Assembly (NCBI RefSeq): GCF_001482285.1
Contig: NZ_LOEP01000018.1
Span: 110,302-174,301, forward strand
Origin: Haloferax sp. Q22
GTDB taxonomy: Archaea > Halobacteriota > Halobacteria > Halobacteriales > Haloferacaceae
Direction: 5' to 3'
Length of the DNA: 64,000 nucleotides
Part shown: piece after piece, positions 9,376-18,953 of the stretch
Numbering within the stretch: the first letter of the stretch is position 1
Layout: each line of letters opens with the position of its first letter
Notes under the pieces: generated by a model
What the model was told of the DNA's origin: nothing
Database searches by the model: none
Seen by the model: the letters and a program-made list of their open reading frames with translations, nothing else
Program-made: the position numbers and the translations under genes

Positions 9376-11271
9376 ATGACTGACCACGAACTTATCTGGC
9401 GGATCGCAGGGGGTTCCGGTGACGGTATCGCCTCGACGAGCCAGAACTTCGCCAAAGCCCTGATGCGAGCGGGGCTACACGTTTTCACGCATCGCCACTA
9501 TCCATCGCGCATCCGCGGTGGCCACACGTACACCGAAGTGCGCGTGAGCGCAGATCCCGTCAAGTCTCGCGGCGACGGGTACAATTTCCTCCTCGCGCTC
9601 GGTGACTCCTTCGCCCGCAACCCGAGCGAGGGTGCCTACTACGGCAACGAGGAGATCAAGCCGCTCTCGGAGAACCTCGACGAACTCAACGAAGGCGGGG
9701 TCATCGTCTACGACTCCGGTCTGCTCGACGCCTCCGAGATCGAGGACTTCGACGAGCGCGTCGAAGAGAACAACTGGCACGTCTACGATATCGACCTGCG
9801 CACCATCGCTCGCGAACACGGTCGCGAGGTCATGCGCAACACCGCCGGTGTCGCCGTCACGTGCGCCATCGCCGACATCGAACCCGACGTCATCAAGAGC
9901 CTGATGTCGGACGCGATGCCCGACAAGATTCTCGAACCGAACCTGACCGTCTTCGACGACGCCTACGAGATGGTCCAAGAGGAGTACGACGTCGAGGCTC
10001 CCGACGTGTCCGCGCCGACCGGCGAACACGACGAAGAGCAGGTGCTTCTCTCCGGCTCCGACGCCATCGCGTACGGTGCCATCGACGAAGGCTGCCGCTT
10101 CATCGCGGGCTACCCGATGACCCCGTGGACGGAAGTCTTCACCATCATGACCCAGAACCTCCCCGAGCTCGGCGGCATCTCCGAGCAGGTGGAGGACGAA
10201 ATCGCCGCGGCCGCACTGGCAATCGGTGCCTCCCACGCGGGCGTCAAGGCGATGTCCGGCTCGTCCGGTGGCGGCTTCTCGCTCATGTCCGAGCCGCTCG
10301 GTCTCGCGGAGATCACCGAGACGCCGCTCGTCCTCGTCGAGGCCATGCGCGCCGGTCCCTCGACGGGTATGCCGACGAAGCCCGAGCAGTCCGACCTCGA
10401 GCACGTCCTGTACACCTCGCAGGGCGACTCCCACCGCATCGTCTTCGCGCCCGGCACCGCCGCCGAGGCGTACTACCAGACGCGCAAGGCGTTCCAGATC
10501 GCCTACGAGTACCAGATTCCGTCCATCGTCCTCTACGACCAGAAGCTCGGGGGCGAACTCTCGAACGTCCCGGCGTCGGTCTTCGACGAGGAACCGAACG
10601 CCGACCTCGGCTCGGTCCTGACGGAAGCGGAACTCGAAGACGCGCCGCACGACGACTCCGGCAAGTACCAGCGCTTCCAGCACGACACCGAAAACGGCGT
10701 CTCGCCGCGTTCGCTGCCGGGCCAGAAGGGCGGTCGTTACCTCGCAACGGGTAACGAGCACATGCCCGCGGGTCACATCTCGGAGTCCCCCGAGAACCGC
10801 GTCGCGCAGATGAACCGCCGCATGCAGAAGGTCGACAACATCCGTGCCGAACTCGACGCCGACGGCGAGTTCAACACGGTCCACGGCGACGAAGACGCCG
10901 ACCTCGGTCTCATCACCTTCGGCAGCCAGCAGGGCACCGTCGAAGAGGCCGCCGACGTTCTCAACGAGAAGGGCCACTCGGTCAAGGTCCTCGGCGTCTC
11001 CGAGATGATGCCGTTCCCGAAACAGCAGGTCGCGGACTTCCTCGACAGCGTCGACGAGGCGCTCGTCGTCGAGATGACCGCCTCCGCCCAGTTCCGCGGA
11101 CTCATCTCCAAGGAACTCGGCGGCTACGGCGACCAGATGTCGAGCCTCCTCAAGTACAACGGCAACCCGTTCGAGCCCGCCGACATCGTCGAGGGCTTCG
11201 AGACGGCGCTCCTCGAAGGCGAGGAGCTCCCAGACAACCGCACGAAGTTCGTCCCCAAGGTGGGTGAATAA
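9376..11271 (+). CDS. porA: Pyruvate:ferredoxin oxidoreductase, fused gamma-alpha subunit
   Basis: The 631-residue subunit is a fusion of a gamma domain (residues about 1-195, IAGGSGDGIASTSQNFAKAL and SRIRGGHTYTEVR) and an alpha domain (about 210-630, with AIDEGCRFIAGYPMTP and the GPSTGMPTKPEQSDLEH motif). With PorB it oxidises pyruvate and CoA to acetyl-CoA and CO2, passing electrons to ferredoxin, the haloarchaeal substitute for pyruvate dehydrogenase. A 2-oxoglutarate enzyme (KorA) has the same architecture; I prefer PorA because of length and the porB-Lrp-polY gene order that I recall from Haloferax. Only 3 nt separate it from porB. Confidence 0.88.
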   Translation: MTDHELIWRIAGGSGDGIASTSQNFAKALMRAGLHVFTHRHYPSRIRGGHTYTEVRVSADPVKSRGDGYNFLLALGDSFARNPSEGAYYGNEEIKPLSENLDELNEGGVIVYDSGLLDASEIEDFDERVEENNWHVYDIDLRTIAREHGREVMRNTAGVAVTCAIADIEPDVIKSLMSDAMPDKILEPNLTVFDDAYEMVQEEYDVEAPDVSAPTGEHDEEQVLLSGSDAIAYGAIDEGCRFIAGYPMTPWTEVFTIMTQNLPELGGISEQVEDEIAAAALAIGASHAGVKAMSGSSGGGFSLMSEPLGLAEITETPLVLVEAMRAGPSTGMPTKPEQSDLEHVLYTSQGDSHRIVFAPGTAAEAYYQTRKAFQIAYEYQIPSIVLYDQKLGGELSNVPASVFDEEPNADLGSVLTEAELEDAPHDDSGKYQRFQHDTENGVSPRSLPGQKGGRYLATGNEHMPAGHISESPENRVAQMNRRMQKVDNIRAELDADGEFNTVHGDEDADLGLITFGSQQGTVEEAADVLNEKGHSVKVLGVSEMMPFPKQQVADFLDSVDEALVVEMTASAQFRGLISKELGGYGDQMSSLLKYNGNPFEPADIVEGFETALLEGEELPDNRTKFVPKVGE

Positions 11272-11274
11272 ATC

Positions 11275-12213
11275 ATGAGTGCATTCAGCGCAATCGGTGA
11301 AGAAACGGAGCAGGACCAAAACGAGTTCACCCCCGGACTCGAACCCCAGCCGACGTGGTGTCCGGGCTGCGGTGACTTCGGTGTCCTCAAGGCGCTCAAG
11401 GGCGCGGCGGCCGAACTCGGCCTCTCGCCCGACGAGATGATGGTGACGACCGGTATCGGCTGTTCCGGCAAGCTCAACAGCTACTTCAACAGCTACGGGT
11501 TCCACACCATCCACGGCCGCTCGCTGCCCATCGCCCGTGCCGCGAAGCTGGCGAACCCCGGCCTGACCGTGGTCGCCGCCGGCGGTGACGGTGACGGCTA
11601 CGGCATCGGTGGCAACCACTTCATGCACACCGCCCGTGAGAACCACGACATCACCTACATCGTGTTCAACAACGAGATCTTCGGCCTCACGAAGGGCCAG
11701 ACCTCGCCCACGTCGCCGATGGGTCACAAGTCGAAGACCCAGCCCCACGGCTCGGCCAAGACGCCGCTCCGCCCGCTTTCGATGTCCCTGAACGCCGGGG
11801 CGTCGTACGTCGCGCGGACGGCCGCCGTCAACCCGAACCAGGCGAAGGACATCATCGTGGAAGCCATCCAGCACGACGGCTTCTCCCACGTCGACTTCCT
11901 CACGCAGTGTCCGACGTGGAACAAGGACGCCCGTCAGTACGTCCCGTACATCGACATCAACGACTCCGACGACTACGAGTTCGACAACACGAACCGCTCG
12001 GAGGCCTCTGAGATGATGTTCGAGACGGAGAACGCCCTCCACGAGGGCACCGTCCTCACCGGCCGGTACTACGTCGACGAAGACCGCCCGTCCTACCAGC
12101 AGGAGAAACAGCGCATCGGCGAGATGCCCGAAGAGCCGCTCGCAGAGCGCTACTTCGACGACTCCTACGAATGGGAGCGGACGTTCGACAACTTCCTCGA
12201 CAAGCACAAATAA
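11275..12213 (+). CDS. porB: Pyruvate:ferredoxin oxidoreductase, beta subunit
   Basis: The 312-residue beta subunit carries thiamine diphosphate and the Fe-S cluster. Cysteines are in PTWCPGCGDFG (about residue 29-32) and TGIGCSGK; the TPP/Mg motif is GGDGDGYGIGGNH followed by VFNNEIFGLTKGQ. The downstream TSPTSPMGHKSK segment is also typical of the family. It starts 3 nt after porA ends and should be translated from the same mRNA. KorB is the alternative assignment. Confidence 0.89.
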   Translation: MSAFSAIGEETEQDQNEFTPGLEPQPTWCPGCGDFGVLKALKGAAAELGLSPDEMMVTTGIGCSGKLNSYFNSYGFHTIHGRSLPIARAAKLANPGLTVVAAGGDGDGYGIGGNHFMHTARENHDITYIVFNNEIFGLTKGQTSPTSPMGHKSKTQPHGSAKTPLRPLSMSLNAGASYVARTAAVNPNQAKDIIVEAIQHDGFSHVDFLTQCPTWNKDARQYVPYIDINDSDDYEFDNTNRSEASEMMFETENALHEGTVLTGRYYVDEDRPSYQQEKQRIGEMPEEPLAERYFDDSYEWERTFDNFLDKHK

Positions 12214-12216
12214 CGC

Positions 12217-12236
12217 CGCCGACGCCGTAGTCGGCG
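12217..12236 (+). terminator. Stem-loop directly after porB
   Basis: A perfect 7-bp stem CGCCGAC / GTCGGCG with a 6-nt loop begins 3 nt after the porB stop codon. No long T-run follows, so it may act as an mRNA 3'-end stabiliser or processing site more than as a classical terminator. Confidence 0.4.
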
Positions 12237-12304
12237 CTCGGTTTCCGGCCGGCGGCCGCGCCGGTTCGATGTGACCGAGAAGCCTTTTCGGATTCGCAAG
12301 ATAT

Positions 12305-12322
12305 TTTTCTCCCGTGAGAAAA
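12305..12322 (+). promoter_or_regulatory. Inverted-repeat operator candidate upstream of lrp gene
   Basis: A perfect inverted repeat TTTTCTC-CCGT-GAGAAAA sits between a TATA-like element (AGATATTTTT, about 12299-12308) and the ATG at 12332. A protein bound here would cover the TATA/initiation region, as expected for an autorepressing Lrp-family factor. It also faces the porAB 3' end, so coordination with pyruvate oxidation is possible. Confidence 0.5.
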
Positions 12323-12331
12323 CCAACGGGC

Positions 12332-12760
12332 ATGGAAACCACGTCCACGGAAGGACGCATCCTCGCGGTCTTGGAGGAAGACGCGAAGGCGTCGTATGCC
12401 CAGATCGCAGACAGGGCGGACGTGTCGAAGCCGACGGTTCGGAAGTATATCCGAAAACTCGAAGACGACGGCGTCATCATCGGTTACTCGGCCGACATCG
12501 ACCCGAAGAAACTCGCCGGGCAGTCTATCGCCATGGTCGGCATCGACGCGACCAGCGAGCGCTACGTCGAGGTCACGCGTATCCTCAAGGAACTCGACTC
12601 GGTGGAGGCGCTGTACACGTCCTCCGGCGACCACATGCTGATGGCCGAGGTCCGCGCCGTCGACGGCGACTCCCTCGGCGACGTCATCTCCGACGAGATT
12701 CTGTCTATCGACGGCGTCACGGCCGCACACCCCTCGTTCCTGCAGGAGCGACTGAAGTAA
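12332..12760 (+). CDS. Lrp/AsnC family transcription regulator
   Basis: The 142-residue protein has an N-terminal winged HTH (ILAVLEEDAKASYAQIAD, then VSKPTVRKYIRKLEDDGVI) and a C-terminal RAM ligand-binding domain (AMVGIDATSERYVEVTRILKEL, YTSSGDHMLMAEVRA). Such proteins are octameric or dimeric feast/famine regulators sensing amino acids or other small effectors. It directly follows porAB and has a palindrome in its own promoter, suggesting autoregulation and possibly control of porAB. An in-frame GTG at 12314 lies inside the palindrome; the ATG is preferred because it fits the TATA spacing. Confidence 0.88.
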   Translation: METTSTEGRILAVLEEDAKASYAQIADRADVSKPTVRKYIRKLEDDGVIIGYSADIDPKKLAGQSIAMVGIDATSERYVEVTRILKELDSVEALYTSSGDHMLMAEVRAVDGDSLGDVISDEILSIDGVTAAHPSFLQERLK

Positions 12761-12874
12761 CACGACGACGACCGATTTCGTCCGACGCCACCGACCCGCC
12801 GCGTCCTTCCGTCCTCGTTTTACTTTCGCCGCGCTATCTGAAGCTTCAGGTACATCGCGCCCGTCACCTCGACC

Positions 12875-14218
12875 ATGGCGGAGGAGACGCTGCCGGGCAC
12901 GACCGCCGACGACGGCCCCGACAGCATCGTCCTTCACGTCGACATGGACTGTTTTTACGCCGCCTGCGAGCGCCTGCGCGAGCCCGAACTCGACGGCGAA
13001 CCGGTGGTCGTCGGCATGGGCTACGAACCCGGCGAGGGCCACGGCGCGGTCGCCACGGCGAGCTACGAGGCCCGCGAGTTCGGCGTCGAGAGCGCCCAGC
13101 CGATTTCGACCGCGCTCGAACGCCTCCCGCGAATCGAGAGCCTCGACCCCGACGACGACCCTGCGGCGGCGGGCCACTACCGAACCGTCGACCTCGAGTT
13201 CTACAAGGAGGTCGCCGCCGACGTGAAGGCGATTCTCCACGACTGCGCCGACGTGGTCCGCGAGGTGAGCATCGACGAGGCCTACCTCGACGTGACAGAC
13301 CGGACTGGGTGGGACCTCGCGGCCTCGGGCGACCGGACGCTCGCGCAGGGCTTCGCCCGCTACGTGAAACAGCGCATCGCCCGCGAGGTCGGCGTCGCGG
13401 CCTCCATCGGCGTCGCGCCGAACATGTCGACCGCGAAAATCGCCTCCGATTTCGACAAGCCCGACGGGCTGGTCGTCGTCCGCCCCGGTGAGGTGCGGTC
13501 GTTCCTCGCACCCATCCCGGTCGAAGAGGTCCACGGCGTCGGCCCCGTGACGGCCCGAAAGCTCGGGACGCTCGGCATCGAGACGGCGGGCGACCTCGCC
13601 GAGGCCGACGCCTCGGTCCTCGAAGCCGAGTTCGGCTCGCGCGGCCGCGAACTCCACGAGCGGGCCCGCGGTTACGACGACCGGACGGTCACGCCGACGG
13701 GCCGGCCCAAGAGCCTCTCGCGGGAGTCGGCGTTCACCGAGCCGACCGACGACATCGAAGACAAGCGGGAGGTCATCCGCGCCCTCGCGGCGGACGTGGC
13801 CGACCGCGCGAACTCTCGCGGGGCGATGTACCGGACCATCGGCATCAAGGTGGTCGTCCCGCCGTTCGACATCAACACGCGGGCGACGTCGCTTTCCGGG
13901 CCCGTAGACGACCCCGAACTCGTCGAGTCAGTCGCGCTCGACTTACTTGACGACAAGTTCGCGGAGACGACTGTCCGAAAACTCGGCGTCCGCGTCTCGA
14001 AGCTCTCCTTCGCGGACGCCGACCAGTCGAGCCTCGACGGTTGGGAGTCGGCCGGGTCCGGCGACGACAACCCCGATGACCGCGTCGGTGACGACGGCAT
14101 CTCAGACGACCGCGTCGGCGACGACGTCAGCGACGAAGCCGGCGACGACGAGCCCCCGAACGCAGGGGGTGGGGTCCGCTCGCATGAGGGCCAGTCGTCG
14201 CTCGTCGAGTTCGACTGA
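12875..14218 (+). CDS. polY: Y-family DNA polymerase IV (DinB/PolY)
   Basis: Translesion DNA polymerase of 447 residues. The palm carries VLHVDMDCFYAACE near residue 24 and the catalytic VSIDEAYLDVTD block near residue 135; the thumb HhH region is VEEVHGVGPVTARKLG, and the little-finger domain follows to about residue 385. A disordered acidic linker contains two copies of a DDRVGDD unit. The very C-terminus QSSLVEFD matches a PCNA-interacting peptide (QxxLxxF), which would tether it to the sliding clamp. Transcribed in the same direction as the lrp gene but 114 bp apart. Confidence 0.95.
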   Translation: MAEETLPGTTADDGPDSIVLHVDMDCFYAACERLREPELDGEPVVVGMGYEPGEGHGAVATASYEAREFGVESAQPISTALERLPRIESLDPDDDPAAAGHYRTVDLEFYKEVAADVKAILHDCADVVREVSIDEAYLDVTDRTGWDLAASGDRTLAQGFARYVKQRIAREVGVAASIGVAPNMSTAKIASDFDKPDGLVVVRPGEVRSFLAPIPVEEVHGVGPVTARKLGTLGIETAGDLAEADASVLEAEFGSRGRELHERARGYDDRTVTPTGRPKSLSRESAFTEPTDDIEDKREVIRALAADVADRANSRGAMYRTIGIKVVVPPFDINTRATSLSGPVDDPELVESVALDLLDDKFAETTVRKLGVRVSKLSFADADQSSLDGWESAGSGDDNPDDRVGDDGISDDRVGDDVSDEAGDDEPPNAGGGVRSHEGQSSLVEFD

Positions 14219-14281
14219 GTCTTTCGATACGACGGGGCGAGGGGGAGGAACTATGGCGTCCGAGAGAGTCCACCAAATCGG

Positions 14282-16039
14282 ATGACGGATTCGGACACGG
14301 AAACCATCTCGGTCGCCGAGATCAGCGACGGTCCAGGGGGAGAGGGAATCGAAGAACCGGGGACGACGGTCGACCTACCGGTGGTCGATATCCTCACCGG
14401 CCGGGGGTTCGTCACCGGCAAGTCGGGGTCGGGGAAGTCGAACACGGCGTCGGTCATCATCGAGAACCTGCTGTCGGCGAACTTCCCGGTGCTCATCGTC
14501 GACACGGACGGCGAGTACTACGGCCTCAAACAGGAGTTCGAACTGCTCCACGCCGGGGCCGACGACGAGTGCGACATTCAGGTGAGCCCCGAGCACGCGG
14601 AGCGACTCGCCACGCTCGCGCTCGAACAGAACGTTCCCATCATCCTCGACGTGTCCGGCTACCTCGACGACGCGGCCTCCGACGAACTGGTGACGGAGGT
14701 CGCAAAACACCTCTTTGCGAAGGAAAAAAAGCTCAAGAAGCCGTTTTTGATGCTCATCGAGGAGTGCCACGAGTACATCCCCGAGAAAGGCGGGATGGAC
14801 GAGGCGGGCAAGATGCTCATCAAAATCGGGAAGCGCGGCCGCAAGCACGGCCTCGGCGTCGTCGGCATCTCCCAGCGCCCCGCCGACGTGAAAAAGGACT
14901 TCATCACCCAGTGCGACTGGCTCGTCTGGCACCGCCTCACGTGGCGCAACGACACCAAGGTCGTCGGGCGCATCCTCGGGTCGGAGTACGCCGACGCCAT
15001 CGAGGACATGGGCAACGGCGAGGGTTTCCTTGTCACCGACTGGTCCGAGTCGATTCGGCGCGTGCAGTTCCACAAGAAACAGACGTTCGACGCGGGCGCG
15101 ACGCCGGGCCTCGACGACTTCGAGCGCCCGGACCTGAAGTCCGTCGACGGCGACCTCGTCTCGGACCTCAAGGAGATATCCGACGAGAAGGCCAGACAGG
15201 AGAGCCGCATCGCCGACCTCAGACAGGAGATAGACAAGAAAGACGCACGGATTCGACAGCTCGAACGGGAGTTAGAGGAGGCGCAGGACCTCTCTCGGAT
15301 GGCCGACCAGTTCGCGCAGGCGATGTTCCAGAAGGCCGAAGCGCCCTATCGCGGCGGCGACGGCCGTAACCTCAACCGCCCCACCGACAAGCAGGCCGCG
15401 CTCGGCGAGTACAACGAGGCCAGCGATGGCGACGTGGCGGACGCGGCCGCCGACGCCGCCGCAGAGGCCGACGATACGACCGATAACGCCGGCGACACAC
15501 CGCCTCGGCGACCGCTCGAAGCGCCGTCCGGCCCGCCGTGGCCGACCCACGGACTGCTCTCCGAAGGCGACGAGGCGGAGGCCAACGGCGCGGGCGACGC
15601 GGGCGCTGCGGCCCCACCGGCTGACGACGAGTCGTGGATGGCGGCCGCCGAGATGGGCGACTTCGAACCGGCCGAACTCCACCCTGCGCCGGGTGCCGAG
15701 AGCCGCCGCGACGTAGTCGACCGCATGACGGCCATCGTGAACGCGCTGGGGGACGTGCACCACGGAATGCTCGCGCACTACCGGGAGCGCGGCATCTCAG
15801 ACCCGCTCGCCGCCCACGTCGCCGCGGGCGAGACAGGCGACCAGCATCTCGCCTACGGCCGAAACCGGTCGCTCCGCCGGGCGGGATTCATCCGTCACGC
15901 CGGCCGTGGGAAGTACGAGTACGCGCTGCCGGACCTCGTGAGCGACGAGTACGCGGACCTCTTGGGCGACGACGAACTCCGGGAGACGGTCGCGGCTATC
16001 GAGGCGTCGTTCGTCGAAGAAGAAGCCGACGGCGAGTAG
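14282..16039 (+). CDS. HerA-like ATPase (DUF87), with long acidic C-terminal extension
   Basis: The 585-residue protein has a Walker A motif GKSGSGKSN at residues 46-54, a Walker B (FLMLIEECHEYIPE) and an arginine-rich ISQRPADVKKDF segment typical of HerA/FtsK-like DUF87 translocases. A coiled coil (about residues 300-345, RIADLRQEIDKKDARIRQLE) and a low-complexity acidic linker precede a C-terminal winged-helix-like domain (about 490-580). HerA proteins pump DNA, but here no NurA nuclease gene is adjacent, so a role in DNA processing is inferred from family only. It starts 63 nt after polY. Confidence 0.85.
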   Translation: MTDSDTETISVAEISDGPGGEGIEEPGTTVDLPVVDILTGRGFVTGKSGSGKSNTASVIIENLLSANFPVLIVDTDGEYYGLKQEFELLHAGADDECDIQVSPEHAERLATLALEQNVPIILDVSGYLDDAASDELVTEVAKHLFAKEKKLKKPFLMLIEECHEYIPEKGGMDEAGKMLIKIGKRGRKHGLGVVGISQRPADVKKDFITQCDWLVWHRLTWRNDTKVVGRILGSEYADAIEDMGNGEGFLVTDWSESIRRVQFHKKQTFDAGATPGLDDFERPDLKSVDGDLVSDLKEISDEKARQESRIADLRQEIDKKDARIRQLERELEEAQDLSRMADQFAQAMFQKAEAPYRGGDGRNLNRPTDKQAALGEYNEASDGDVADAAADAAAEADDTTDNAGDTPPRRPLEAPSGPPWPTHGLLSEGDEAEANGAGDAGAAAPPADDESWMAAAEMGDFEPAELHPAPGAESRRDVVDRMTAIVNALGDVHHGMLAHYRERGISDPLAAHVAAGETGDQHLAYGRNRSLRRAGFIRHAGRGKYEYALPDLVSDEYADLLGDDELRETVAAIEASFVEEEADGE

Positions 16040-16093
16040 ACGCGAGACGCGACGCGGGCCGTCGGTCGGAGTCAAAGCGGTTTTTCGACGCGC

Positions 16094-16738
16094 TTACAGC
16101 CCGGAGACGAGGTCTTCGAGCGCCGCGCGCGGGTCGTCGGCCTTGGCGACGCCGGAGGCGAGCAGGATGCCGGACGCGCCGAGTTCCTCGGCGGTCACCA
16201 CGTCGTCGCCGGTCGAGATGCCCGCGCCGCAGTAGACATCAACGTCGTCGTCGACGTTGGCCGCAGCGTCGACGGCGTCGGTGACGATGCCGGGGTCGGC
16301 GGTCGCGACGGAGACGTCGCCGCCGATGAGTTCCGGCGGCTCGACGGCGACCGAGTCGGGGCCGAGCGCGGAGACCGCGCCGATTTGGGCGGGGTTGTTG
16401 GCGCAGACGCAGGTTTCGAGGCCCGCTCGCTCGGCGGCCTGCACGGAGCCGTCGATGTCGGCGAGCTTCAGGCGCTTTTCGGAATGGTTGATGAGCGTGC
16501 CGACCGCGCCGGCCTCGGCGACGGCCTCGGCGAGGGTGCTGCCGGTGTGGCTGCCGTGGCCGTTCGGGTCGACGTGCTGGGCCCACGTCTCGACGCCGGT
16601 GTCGGCGACGCGGGAGATGTCGGCCGCCTGCGGGGAGACGGCGATGCGGACGCCGGACTCCTCGGCCACGTCGCGCGCGGCGGTGGCGACTTCGATCGGG
16701 TCACACGGGTACGCCTTGAGATTGACTAGGATGAACAC
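16094..16738 (-). CDS. tpiA: Triosephosphate isomerase
   Basis: TIM interconverts dihydroxyacetone phosphate and glyceraldehyde-3-phosphate. The 214-residue length fits archaeal enzymes, which are shorter than bacterial ones. Catalytic residues are Lys8 (VNLKAY), the His of INHSEKR and the Glu of VEPPELIG; the phosphate loop is GAGISTGDD and LASGVAK. The start is a GTG (FILVNLKAY would follow the initiator); a TATA element AATTTATTAG on this strand at about 16763-16772 lies 28 bp before it, confirming the start. Longer in-frame ATGs upstream precede the promoter and are rejected. Confidence 0.95.
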   Translation of the reverse strand: MFILVNLKAYPCDPIEVATAARDVAEESGVRIAVSPQAADISRVADTGVETWAQHVDPNGHGSHTGSTLAEAVAEAGAVGTLINHSEKRLKLADIDGSVQAAERAGLETCVCANNPAQIGAVSALGPDSVAVEPPELIGGDVSVATADPGIVTDAVDAAANVDDDVDVYCGAGISTGDDVVTAEELGASGILLASGVAKADDPRAALEDLVSGL

Positions 16739-16915
16739 AGTCGAACTCGCGTCCGGCGAGACTAATAAATTGGTTTTCGGGGCCGCGATTGCCACGAGAC
16801 GGCGTCTCTCGGGCGGAAAATCGTGATAAACGGAACGGGGGACTCGGTCGAGCGGTCCCCCACGACGGTCGTCGGCGTTGTCGGCGTCGGCGGCAGTCGC
16901 TGGGGCGGGGTCGCG

Positions 16916-17437
16916 TCAGTCCTTGCGCTTGACGACGTCGCCGAGAGTGGTCGTCGTGGAGCCGCCACCGGACCACTCGGAGTCGTCGTCGCTCTCGCCT
17001 TCGACCAGCGAGATATCGAGCTTGCGTTCGATTTTCTTCCGGACGGAGTCCGGCGGCATGATGTCGCCGCGTTCGAGCTTGCGGATGAGGCTCGCCTTCT
17101 CGTTGAGCGACTGGGCGAGCTCTTCTTGGCTCATTCCGCGGGACTCCCGCGCCTGCCGGATGCGGTCGTCGTAGTCGGTCGCGATTTCGTCCATGTCGTC
17201 GAACATGTCGCGGCGGCGGCGCTTCGACGACGAGGAAGAAGACGACCCCGAGGAGCGAGAGGAGTTCGAGCCCGACGAGGAGGAGGTGGAGTACTTCGTG
17301 CTCGCGCTGGAAGTCGACTCGGTGCGGACCTCCGTGCCGAACTCGGCGCAGTCGTCACACAGCTGTAGTTCTGCGCCTTCGACCTTCACAGTCTTCAGAG
17401 AGGCTTGGTCGGAGCCGCACATCTCGCACTGAGGCAT
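16916..17437 (-). CDS. Multiprotein bridging factor-type regulator (aMBF1)
   Basis: The 173-residue protein has a zinc ribbon at the N-terminus (CEMCGS...CDDCAEFG), a long Ser-rich linker of about 40 residues followed by KRRRR, and a Cro-type HTH (RIRQARESRGMSQEELAQSL...ERGDIMPP). This is the archaeal MBF1 layout, a small conserved factor linked to translation and transcription. The C-terminal 25 residues are acidic and Gly/Ser-rich. The Ser run is unusual in its density and encoded by mixed codons. It is monocistronic. Confidence 0.88.
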   Translation of the reverse strand: MPQCEMCGSDQASLKTVKVEGAELQLCDDCAEFGTEVRTESTSSASTKYSTSSSSGSNSSRSSGSSSSSSSKRRRRDMFDDMDEIATDYDDRIRQARESRGMSQEELAQSLNEKASLIRKLERGDIMPPDSVRKKIERKLDISLVEGESDDDSEWSGGGSTTTTLGDVVKRKD

Positions 17438-17507
17438 ACACTCACGTACCCGCCCGCCGCGTATAAAAGGCACGCCACCGGCCACCGAATCGACCGGGAC
17501 GTGGTCG

Positions 17508-18953
17508 CTACCGACTCCCGTCCGTCAGCGGGAGTGTCAGTCGGACGGTGCTCCACCCGTCGCGTCGGTCGTAATCGACTCGGCCGCCCGCGGATTCGAC
17601 CACCCATTTGACGACCCACAGCCCCAGCCCGGAGCCGTGGCTGAGTTGCGTGATGTCCTCGTCGCCGAAGACGGCGGCCCACTCGATTTCTGGGATGCCG
17701 TCGCCGTCGTCGCTGACGCGGATGGTCGCGTCGTTCTCGCACCGTTTCGCCTCGATGCGGACCGTCACGTCCTCGGAGGTGTGTTCGAGCGCGTTCTCCA
17801 CGACGTTGGCGAGCGCCTGCGCGAGTTTCGGCCCGACGGACACCGGGAGCGACGGCGGGAGGTCGAGGTCGAACGTCGCCGCGGGGTATCGGGTCCGCCG
17901 CGACTCGACGACGGCGTGGACCGTCGCGGTCGCATCGACCACCTCGTCGGGCCGTTGGTCGTCGAGGACGGCGGCGGCGGTTCGGGCCTTCTCGCTGACC
18001 CGCAGGAGCGTCTCGGTGTGGTCGGCGATTCGCGCGGCCGCGTGGTCGACCCGCGGGTCGGCCGTCGCCTCACGTATCTCTTCTGCCATGCCGAGGACGA
18101 CGTTCATCTCGTTTCGGAGGTTGTGCCGGAGGACGCGCTGGAGCACCTGTAAGTGCTCTCTGGCCCGGCGCTGACTGGTGATGTCTGAGTAGATTGAAAA
18201 ACCGTACTGCCTCCCGTCGCCGCGGCTGTAGGGGATACCTCGGTAGAGGAACTCCCGTCTCCCCCACGCGGTCTGGCGGGTGACGATGGCGTGATTGGCC
18301 TTCCCGTCGGCGGTTCGCTGGTCGAAGTCGACCGCCTCGTCGTCGGCGTTCGGCGGGACGATGAAGTCGTTGAGCGACTCGCCGCGCACCTCCGCCGCGT
18401 CGTAGCCGAAGACGGCCTCGAACCCCGGATTGACCGACCGGATAATCGGTTCGACGCCGACGATTTCGAACTCGATGACCGCGTCGTCGACGAGGTCGAA
18501 CAGGTGGTCGAACCGGTCGCGCTCTGTGTGCAGTCGCGCGGCCGCCGGCTCCGACAGTTCGCGGCAGACCGCGCCGACGACCCGGCCCGCGCCGGTGGCG
18601 TCCGAGTCGCCGGCGCGGTTGGCGTCTCCGCTTCCGGCACCGGCTCTGCCACTGCCGGCTCCGTCACCGGGATACGGGGCAAACTCGATTTCGACCCCGA
18701 CGGCTTCGGCCGCCCCGCCGCCGACTCCCGAGAGCCGACAGCGGCACCGACGGCTCTCCCACCCACTCGCCGCTCGCACGGCGGCAGCAGCCTCGCGAAC
18801 CTCCGGCCAGTCTCCGTCGGCGAGGAAGTCCGAAAACGGTCGCCCGCGGAGCGCAGCGGTGTCCGTCCCGAGATGTGCCGCGAATCCCGCTCCCGCGTGG
18901 ACGACGACGCCCGCCGCGTCGAGGACGAACATCACTCGGCGACGGCCGAGCAC
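17508..18953 (-). CDS. PAS-domain sensor histidine kinase
   Basis: The 481-residue soluble kinase has an N-terminal PAS-like domain (FVLDAAGVVVHAGAGFAAHL), a second PAS (about 130-240, FDLVDDAVIEFEIVGVEPII), a HisKA-type dimerisation helix with the phosphoacceptor His in VLRHNLRNEMN, and a HATPase domain with NVVENALEHT (N box), SDDGDGIP (G1) and GLGLWVVKWVVESAGG. No membrane segment is present. It is an orphan: no response regulator adjoins it. The first start is a GTG at 18953; an ATG at 18932 is an equally good alternative. A TATA-like AGATATC lies at about 18984-18990. Confidence 0.87.
   Translation of the reverse strand: MLGRRRVMFVLDAAGVVVHAGAGFAAHLGTDTAALRGRPFSDFLADGDWPEVREAAAAVRAASGWESRRCRCRLSGVGGGAAEAVGVEIEFAPYPGDGAGSGRAGAGSGDANRAGDSDATGAGRVVGAVCRELSEPAAARLHTERDRFDHLFDLVDDAVIEFEIVGVEPIIRSVNPGFEAVFGYDAAEVRGESLNDFIVPPNADDEAVDFDQRTADGKANHAIVTRQTAWGRREFLYRGIPYSRGDGRQYGFSIYSDITSQRRAREHLQVLQRVLRHNLRNEMNVVLGMAEEIREATADPRVDHAAARIADHTETLLRVSEKARTAAAVLDDQRPDEVVDATATVHAVVESRRTRYPAATFDLDLPPSLPVSVGPKLAQALANVVENALEHTSEDVTVRIEAKRCENDATIRVSDDGDGIPEIEWAAVFGDEDITQLSHGSGLGLWVVKWVVESAGGRVDYDRRDGWSTVRLTLPLTDGSR

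Noticed and set aside
9475..12480. A 1001-codon open frame on the minus strand across porAB
   Set aside because: It lies opposite well-recognised porA and porB and has the Val/Asp/Arg/His-rich composition of antisense GC-rich frames; no family motif.
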